Source: Brachionus manjavacas
Taxonomy: Eukaryota > Rotifera > Eurotatoria > Ploima > Brachionidae
Direction of reading: 5' to 3'
Assembly (NCBI GenBank): GCA_019054805.1
Contig: JAHQIY010000001.1
Span: 3,920,501-3,984,500, forward strand
DNA length: 64,000 nucleotides
The notes beneath the pieces were generated by a model. The model was not told the DNA's origin, made no database searches, and saw nothing but the letters and a program-made list of their open reading frames with translations. Below, piece by piece: positions 57,662 to 64,000 of this stretch (positions are counted from its first letter, which is position 1; the number at the start of each line of letters is the position of its first letter). The position numbers and the translations under genes are program-made.

Positions 57662-58541
57662 ATGGCATCGGCTGGTTTTCACAATCGCGACAAAGTATTG
57701 AATAGTTTTCATAATTTGCTTGAAATTTCTTGGAATTACGGTTTCGCAGAACATGTATATAATTCAACTCAAGTCCATTATAATTTCTTTGAAACTTTTT
57801 TTCTATTTTAGAATTCGGATTCATTGCCAAATATTGATACAACTAGCAACAAAATACATGACATTTTACAGCAAATAGAAGCAAAAAACGAAATTCTCAA
57901 TGGCGTAATTGATTATTTTTTCAAAGCATTTCCCATTAAAATTTTTTTTTTAGATAATTCAATTGATAGATCCGTCTGATATGAATAGGTTGAAAAATTC
58001 TTTGAAACAGACAAGTGCATTTGGTAAATTAACTTCGAAAATATGATAAAATTTTAATTAATTTTAAAGACTGTAAGTATCTGCTTGCTTTGAAAACATT
58101 CAAGGATTCACTTAGAAGTATTTTGGACAATATGGACAGAATAATAGAAAAAATTAATAAGCAAACATCAAAAAACAATATCAAGATGGAATTTAAATAC
58201 CAAAAGTAAATTACAAGAAGATACTAAAAAGTTATTTTTTTTTTGAAAAAAAAAAAGATTAGTAGCTCAATTTTTGGATGATACACAGAAAGAACTGATC
58301 GAATGCGAAGAAAACGCTAAGCTATTCAAATATTTGAATACTTATTTGAAAGAGTTTAGTTTGAATTCTAACATAGTATGACGTTTTTTATTGAAAAAGA
58401 AATTTAATAATTTTATTTAAGGTAAAGTATGATTTCGAATTTGTTGAAATTTATGAAAAACTAAAACAAAGTATTGAATTGTTGATAAAGTTTAATGAAA
58501 AATTAAATGAGATCAAGCGAAAGACAGTTTTTAATTCGTAA
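57662..58541 (+). CDS. Six-exon coiled-coil protein, possibly HAUS2-like
   Basis: Six small exons (57662-57772, 57812-57904, 57954-58023, 58070-58205, 58258-58375, 58422-58541), all with GT..AG borders and introns of 39-52 bases, join in frame to 215 residues. No single exon is long enough to stand out, but every phase agrees. The protein starts MASAGFHNRDKVLNSFHNLL, then IHDILQQIEAKNEILNG, MNRLKNSLKQTSAFD, LRSILDNMDRIIEKINKQTS, KLVAQFLDDTQKELIECEEN and YEKLKQSIELLIKFNEKLNE. It is largely alpha-helical with heptad-like stretches. Length (human HAUS2: 235) and helix order are compatible with HAUS augmin subunit 2, which recruits gamma-tubulin to spindle microtubules. Similarity is weak, so another small coiled-coil protein is quite possible. 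An AATAAA lies at 58587-58592. Confidence 0.68.
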
Positions 58542-58939
58542 ATAATGTAAATAACAATATTAAATGATAATTTGATTATAAACTGAAATAAATTTTAAAT
58601 TTCTTGGTTTCTGTAAAATTTATCTCATTCCTTTCCCTATATTTCTCTTCGGTTAATTACAAAATAAAAATTTCAATAAATCTTCAGGATTTTTTAAGAG
58701 ATATCAACTAAAAATATTAAAAAATTATTTCTTTAGAAACATTTTTTATTGAAATTTTTCACTATTCGACCAAGTTTTCAAAAACATAGTATGCATGAAT
58801 CCCAATGAATGAAACATTTTTGCTATGCGTTTCGAAGCAATCATTTTTTAATTCAGAGACTAGTTCAATTTAAAAAATAATTGAATTTATAAGATTATTG
58901 ATAAAAGTAAAATGAAAAGGCAGAATATTTCTTTATTTT

Positions 58940-59845
58940 TAATTTATTTGTTAATCTTTACCGAGCTAATGCTCCTTCAAAATAAAAATATATGAAAAAA
59001 ATTAAAAACTAAGTTAAATAAGATGAAAAAAAGGAAAAAGAAAAAAAAAGGATAAATGAGTCTAAGTAATGAAAAAAAAATTAAAAACAATAAGTTGTTA
59101 TACCGTAATTATCCGAATTTAGTGACATTTTACTAAATGAAATAGAAAATATGTCACTAAAAAATGAGCACTGGTTTTTAAAAGAGTAATGTTCAATTTT
59201 AATGATATGTCTTGAAAAATGAATAAATTGATCCATGTTTAAAAAAAACATCCGACTTTAACATAGTTAAAAGACATAGTTAATTCAATTTTCATTTATA
59301 GGAGAAGGAATTTTAAATAAGCTTTGACAATTTTTAATAGTTTTAAAATGTGTTAACTTTGTATTTCATGTCACTAAAATTGAATTTTTATTTATTTTAT
59401 TTTAAACAATGCTCAAATTTGAATTACATGTCGCTAAAATAGAGTACTCTTTTTTTAAGACATGTCACTCAATTCGGATGATTACGTTAGTAAGACACGT
59501 TTAAATATTTGATAGTTCAGGAAAAAAGAAAAAATTTTTAGGTAGCAATTACACAATGGATTTGATGTATCTTGATTTAAAACATTCTCAATATTCTTCC
59601 ACCAGCCTGACGACCTATGGAGCATAATGACTCAATCCTGCCCTGACATATTTCTCACTCAACTCAAAAAGTCTATTTGAGACTGTAAGTAGTTTAAGTT
59701 TATTGAAAGCCTCTAATATTGGAGGCGGTATCATATTTCGCTTCAAAATAGATCGAACTGCTGAATTTTGAAAAACTTTTTTTTTAATATTAGTTTCTGA
59801 AAATGAATTTAAACAAGGAAATGAAAAATCAAAGTTAAAAAATCT
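58940..59845 (-). mobile_element. LINE family X, third copy, split by a MITE
   Basis: The minus strand from 59845 reads FFNFDFSFPCLNSFSETNIK, KKVFQNSAVRSILKRN, EAFNKLKLLTVSNRLFELSE and KYVRAGLSHYAP, then pieces of VVRLVEEY and SRYI. This is the tail shared with the 41.6 kb and 51 kb copies. The family's 3' end (GAAGGAGCATTAGCTCGGTA on this strand) lies at about 58960-58980. Between these parts sits an unrelated inverted-repeat element (59101-59489). Stops are present; inactive. Confidence 0.85.
59101..59489. mobile_element. MITE with 28-bp TIRs nested in the LINE
   Basis: The left end TACCGTAATTATCCGAATTT (continuing AGTGACAT) and the right end, reverse-complemented TAACGTAATCATCCGAATTG (continuing AGTGACAT), match at 25 of 28 positions. 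The outermost TA on both sides may be a TA target duplication, as for Tc1/mariner-type elements. Total length 389 bp. Inside, ATGTCACTAAAAT-like blocks recur near 59151, 59369 and 59428, so the interior is built of subterminal repeats. It has no coding capacity. Confidence 0.82.
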
Positions 59846-59859
59846 GCCAGTGAAGAGTT

Positions 59860-61140
59860 TTTACACAAGTAATTCTGGGGAGACTAGTAAAGACAGTAGA
59901 CTATCAGCTCTCAGAGATACAAGGTGGATTTTGATCTGGACGGAGATGTGCAGACCAAATATTTACGCTGAGAAGAGTCATGGAAATGTCGCGCCGACAA
60001 CGGGTACCAATAAATATGCGCTTTGTCGATCTTAAAGCGGCATTGACTCAGTTGACAGAAAATCGCTCATGTTAGTATTGGAACAGTATGGCATATCAAC
60101 GAAGTTACAGAACCTTATAAGAGCCTTGTATAAAGATACGGAGGCTGCAGTGCGTGTGAGTGGTGAAATGACTGACTGGTTTAGGGTAAAAAGTGGGTAA
60201 AGACAAGAGTGCCTATTATCACCAACGCTTTTTAATATCGACATAGATTTCATAGCAAGAGAGGCTCTTAGTGGTTTAGAGTATCTTGAACTGGAAATTG
60301 AGTACTCAATGCCAGATGGTAAATAGTGCTGGCCAAGAAAGTGGCGGGTAAACAGCGCATTATAGCACTTATTTACGCAGATGACTTAGTACTGTTATGC
60401 GAAAACGAAAAGGTTCTGTCCGAATGTATGAAACGGCCTGATGTGACCATGCTAAAGTGGGGACTTAGATGTTAAAGACAAAAAAGATGTCAATTAATGT
60501 TAAAGTACACGAGACTCTGAGAGCCAGAAGTGAAGAGGTTGAACAAGTTGACCATTTTATATATCTGGGATGTCGTGTGACAAACGATTCGAAATCTAGT
60601 ACCTAGATCCAGAGAAGAATAGGTCTTGGAGCTCACAGATTTTATTGATTGAAACCGATATGGATTAAACCGGAAATTAGTATTAGATTTATTTAGCTAC
60701 AGTAAAGGCAACTACCATTTACGGTGCAGAGTCGTGGACATGCAGTCTTTCTGGCTATCAAAAACTAAAAGGTTTTCACAGAAGACATTTGATGCAGATA
60801 GTGGGTCCTCGAAGAATTGGATTGACAGAACAAAAACTCTACATTCAAACAACAACTGTTTCGCTTGATAAAATCGTCAGAACAATAAGGCTCAGATGGG
60901 GAGGACATGTACGACGAATGTTGGACACACATTTACCAAAGATTGGTCTATTTGGTGATATTTTTAGAGGAAAGCGTGGAAGAGGAAGACCAGAAAGAGA
61001 GTGGACGGATTGCTTAAAAGAGGATTGTGAGAGAGCTGGAATTGTCTGAACTAAATGGGTGAATGAACCGAAGAATCGAGAAAAATGGCGCATCAAAATC
61101 TCGTCCCTAACCTCAAACAGATGAGGATAAAGGGACGATG
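59860..61140 (+). mobile_element. LINE family Y, longer decayed copy
   Basis: The plus strand reads EIQGGF(stop)SGRRCADQIF then TLRRVMEMSRRQRVPINMRF, VDLKAA.., VLEQYGISTKLQNLIRALYK and SPTLFNIDIDFIAREALSG. The intact catalytic motif is IYADDLVLLCENEKVL at about 60370. Then come VEQVDHFIYLGCRVTNDSKS and, at 60789-61049, the C-terminal RHLMQIVGPRRIGLTEQKLY, LRWGGHVRRM and REWTDCLKEDCERAGIV. The last 450 bases are nearly the same as 22165-22660. An 11-base deletion near 60690 and several stops (such as in RVKSG(stop)RQ) show it is dead. It begins at the RT, so it is 5'-truncated, and it lies back to back with the family X copy. Confidence 0.92.
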
Positions 61141-62985
61141 AGGATAGTTCAAAATTTTTTTTTAAAAATGATTAAAATCATAAAAGTAATATTAAATGCA
61201 AATTAATCACTAATGGATATTTTAAAAGGTCATTTCCTTTTTATTTATTTATTTTTATTTGTTTTTATCTTTATAAATTTTTTTTAATGGTAATCTATCT
61301 TTTCCCGGGATACTTATTTGTCTCTTTTTAATATGTTATTTTTTCAATAAGGTCTAATGCAAATTTCTTATTAGAAAAAAAATTCAAGAACTCAAATTAT
61401 ACTCATAATATTTAATTAACTTAAGTCAAACAAAACAAGCTAGAAACCGGATCGAAAAAATTTACAAAATACAATTTTTTTATTTGAAATAAATTTAATT
61501 TTTATCATGACTATTTCGGGTATAAAAATCAAAAAAATATAAATTATTTTCTATTAGAACTTAACAAATTTAATTTATGATTTAAAGTTAATTTTAAAAT
61601 TAAATCTGTTTAAATATTTGACGGTTCAGGATCGGATATTCGATAAACATATCTAATGAATATTCTTTAAATTAAGAGAGCTAATATTTAGATTAATTCG
61701 AATAAATTTTTTTTTAAAAGTACATAATTGATAAAAAATACTTTTTGTTAAACTTTTGTGAAATAATAATGAAAAAGTTAATTTTTTAATAATTATTTAT
61801 TTACTTAATAAGATTAGTTTTTTTTTATGTGGATTTTTAGATAAATATTATTCTCATATAATAGAATTGTAGAATTTTAAGTTTGATTAATAAGAATTTT
61901 TAATAAAATAGATTAGAAGGAATCTTTCAAAAAAAACCCTATAAAAAAATTAATATTAAATTTCGATTACAAACTTTTTGATTTTAACTTTTTTGAAAAT
62001 TTTTGGTATTATTTTATTCGATTTTTTTGAAGTCATAAGTGATTTTAAAAATATGCTCAAATAAACTTTTAATTATCGTCTTTTTATATTTTTTGTGAAT
62101 AGATAATAAGTAAAATAATTAAAAGTTAAATTTAATTCAATGACAGATGTAACCTAAGAACGTAGTCATTTAAGGCTAAAATTAATTAAGATTTCGTCAA
62201 ACAATATTTATTAATTATAAAATTTTTGGAAACGTTTAGTTGGATCTATTTTAGGCTATTCTTACCTCTGCCTTAAAAATAAAAGCTTGTTATTTTTTAA
62301 TTTTTATTGTCAGTTTGATTAATTTAGTTTCAATTAGAAAAAAAAAATATTAAATTAATCTCTTATGCAATGTATTTTTTGTTGTTTTCATAATAAAATT
62401 AAAAAAACCTGTGACATTTACAACAGCTTTAACAACAAAAGGGTTAGGATAAAAAAGTTGATTAAAATATGACTATGACAAATTTTGTTGCTTATTAAAT
62501 TTAAATTATTTATAAAAAATAAAAAAAAAATTTATGTTATTCTAAAGGCTTTTATAAACAATTAATTACCAGGTCGAATTAAGTGTTTGAAAAGCCCAAT
62601 CGACCTAGATTGATTAAACTGTTCAGCTATGAGACAAAGTGAACGGTCAGCTCGTGTATTGCTCGTCTCCTCGGAAAACAAATTTAGATCTAGCTTAAAT
62701 CCCGTTTGAAAAATATGCTTTCAACTTAGTAAAAAAAAAAACTAAAAAAAAAAACTAAAAATGAACAAAACAAATCTTCTCATATAGTTTTTGGCTCGTT
62801 TAAGCTCTTTTGACACAACATACACGCTCATACACAAACACTCATACATAGACACACTTAAATGAAGCAAAATCTTAATGCAAATATTAGCTTTAGCATA
62901 AATCCAAAGACCTTAATAATAAATTAATTTAACTCTCTTTATTTTTGTTGTTTCGCTTGTGTTCAGTGTCCTTATTTTATTTATT
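61141..62985. other. Intergenic DNA and upstream region of the Gi-alpha gene
   Basis: AT-rich to about 62550, with a LINE-like scrap near 62235-62280 (RLVGSILGYSYLCLKNKSL on the plus strand). From 62560 to 62960 base composition is more balanced (for example TACACGCTCATACACAAACA), consistent with promoter and 5' UTR of the following gene. No specific element is assigned. Confidence 0.5.
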
Positions 62986-64000
62986 ATGGGCTGTATTCAA
63001 TCGTTGAGCGACTCGGACAGATTGGGCGCCACCACTCACCACGGCAAGTCGCGTTCCGAAGCAATAGACAAACAGCTAAAGCTGGACGGCCTACGAGCTG
63101 CAAGCGAGGTCAAATTGTTGCTGTTGGGCGCCGGAGAGTCCGGCAAATCGACCATAGTCAAACAAATGAAGTATGCATTGACAAAATTAAATTTAAAAAA
63201 AAATAAATTTTTTTTAAATTTTATTAATTTTTTAAAATGTTATAATTTTAAAAAAAAAAAGAATAATTCATGAAAAAGGCTACAGTCGGGAAGAGTGTCT
63301 GCAGTACAGACCGATTGTTTTTAGTAACACAATTCAGTCGTTGATCGCGATAATCCGGGCCATGGGTCAGCTCAAGATCGGTCTGGCCGATCCGGAGCGA
63401 GTGGAGGACGCCAAGAAACTGTTCTCGCTGGCCAACACGGTCGAAGACTCGGACAACTTGTCGGCCGAGCTTGTGCAGTGCATGCGCAGGCTCTGGTACG
63501 ACCAGGGTGTCAGAGAATGCTTTGCTCGTTCAAGAGAGTACCAGCTGAACGACTCGGCGGCCTATTACTTGGACTCGCTGGACCGCATATCGGCGCCCAA
63601 CTATGTGCCCACTCAACAGGACGTGCTCCGAACCCGGGTCAAGACCACGGGCATTGTTGAGACCAATTTTAACTATAAAAATTTGAACATAAAAATGCTG
63701 GATGTGGGTGGACAGAGGTCTGAGCGAAAAAAGTGGATTCACTGCTTTGAGGATGTGACTGCTATTATTTTTTGTGTGGCCATGAGCGAGTATGACTTGG
63801 TGCTAGCCGAAGATGACGAAATGAACCGCATGAGAGAGAGCATGAAGCTATTCGAGTCCATATGCAACAACAAATGGTTTGTAAATACTTCAATTATTTT
63901 ATTTCTGAACAAAAAGGACCTTTTTATGGAAAAAATTAAGCATTCGCCGCTGAGTATATGCTTTCCGGAGTACGCCGGTCACAACACCTACGAACATACA
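62986..64000 (+). CDS. GNAI: Heterotrimeric G protein alpha subunit, Gi class (partial)
   Basis: Gi alpha subunits relay receptor signals, classically inhibiting adenylyl cyclase, from the inner face of the plasma membrane. Exons 62986-63170 and 63262 onwards; the second exon runs open to the window edge. MGC at the start gives the N-myristoylation and palmitoylation sites. Switch and nucleotide motifs: [17 protein letters not shown] (P-loop), [11 protein letters not shown] (switch I with the arginine modified by cholera toxin), [18 protein letters not shown] (switch II), LFLNKKDLF (guanine specificity). [20 protein letters not shown] fits Gi rather than Go. The N-terminal helix has about eight extra residues (GATTHHGKS region) compared with vertebrate Gi. 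The C-terminal tail lies outside the window, so pertussis-toxin sensitivity cannot be seen. The coding part is markedly GC-richer than its surroundings. Confidence 0.96.

Noticed and set aside
59499-61630. GTTTAAATATTTGA..GTTCAGGA found at about 59500 and 61608 as a paired element boundary
   Set aside because: Only about 25 bases match and the flanks differ; one copy lies inside a LINE tail. Too short to call without a genome search.
1-64000. Bacterial-type features: operons, CRISPR arrays, Shine-Dalgarno sites, rho-independent terminators
   Set aside because: Spliced animal genes throughout; no regularly spaced repeat array was seen, and prokaryotic signals would not be meaningful here.

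Overview
The window is nuclear DNA of a small-genome animal. It is very AT-rich, with long AT intergenic stretches. Most protein genes are split by short introns, many about 40 to 60 bases, with GT..AG borders. The gene set is metazoan: gamma-tubulin, ribosomal protein S18, the complex I assembly factor NDUFAF5, a MAX-type bHLH-zipper factor, branched-chain aminotransferase, inositol-trisphosphate 3-kinase, a prenylcysteine-oxidase-like flavoprotein, the TFIIA large subunit and a Gi-type G-protein alpha subunit. The base composition, the short introns and a single-exon RING/coiled-coil/WD40 gene suggest an invertebrate such as a monogonont rotifer. That placement is inference only; the sequence proves animal, not phylum.

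Layout. 1-2.0 kb: AT-rich DNA with an eroded LINE endonuclease fragment. 2.1-3.8 kb: gamma-tubulin, eight exons (+). 6.7-8.5 kb: RING/coiled-coil/WD40 protein (-). 8.7-11.4 kb: a dispersed repeat of about 280 bp in two copies. 12.0-12.6 kb: RPS18 (+). 14.8-16.6 kb: two LINE fragments (-). 16.8-18.0 kb: NDUFAF5 (-), with a decayed small gene facing it at 18.35 kb. 20.2-21.2 kb: MAX (-). 22.2-23.5 kb: two LINE fragments in opposite orientations. 26.0-27.5 kb: BCAT (+). 27.7-30.3 kb: LINE debris, a duplicated segment and a foldback element. 31.0-31.7 kb: an unrecognised Lys/Ser-rich protein (+). 32.9-33.2 kb: a hAT-like MITE with an 8-bp target duplication. 33.6-35.0 kb: ITP3K (-), head-to-head with the prenylcysteine-oxidase-like gene (35.3-39.1 kb, +). 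39.7-43.9 kb: MULE transposase fragments around a LINE. 45.3-45.7 kb: a small secreted cysteine-rich protein (-). 49.6-50.4 kb: TFIIA alpha/beta (+). 51.0-57.0 kb: a transposon cluster, including a 5'-truncated LINE with a recognisable target-site duplication nested in an older LINE, and a decayed MULE. 57.7-58.5 kb: a six-exon coiled-coil protein, possibly HAUS2-like (+). 58.9-61.1 kb: LINE fragments with a nested MITE. 63.0 kb to the end: Gi alpha (+), cut by the window edge.

The host genes are unrelated housekeeping and signalling genes with no operon logic. The one notable arrangement is the divergent ITP3K/prenylcysteine-oxidase-like pair, 321 bp apart. The rest of the story is mobile DNA: at least five LINE lineages, MULE-type DNA transposons and several small inverted-repeat elements, nearly all broken. 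I found no rRNA, convincing tRNA, CRISPR or prokaryote-type feature. I do not see a clear, wholly new system. The best leads are the secreted cysteine-rich protein, the unrecognised single-exon gene at 31.0 kb, the HAUS2-like candidate and the structurally well-marked MITE and LINE insertions.
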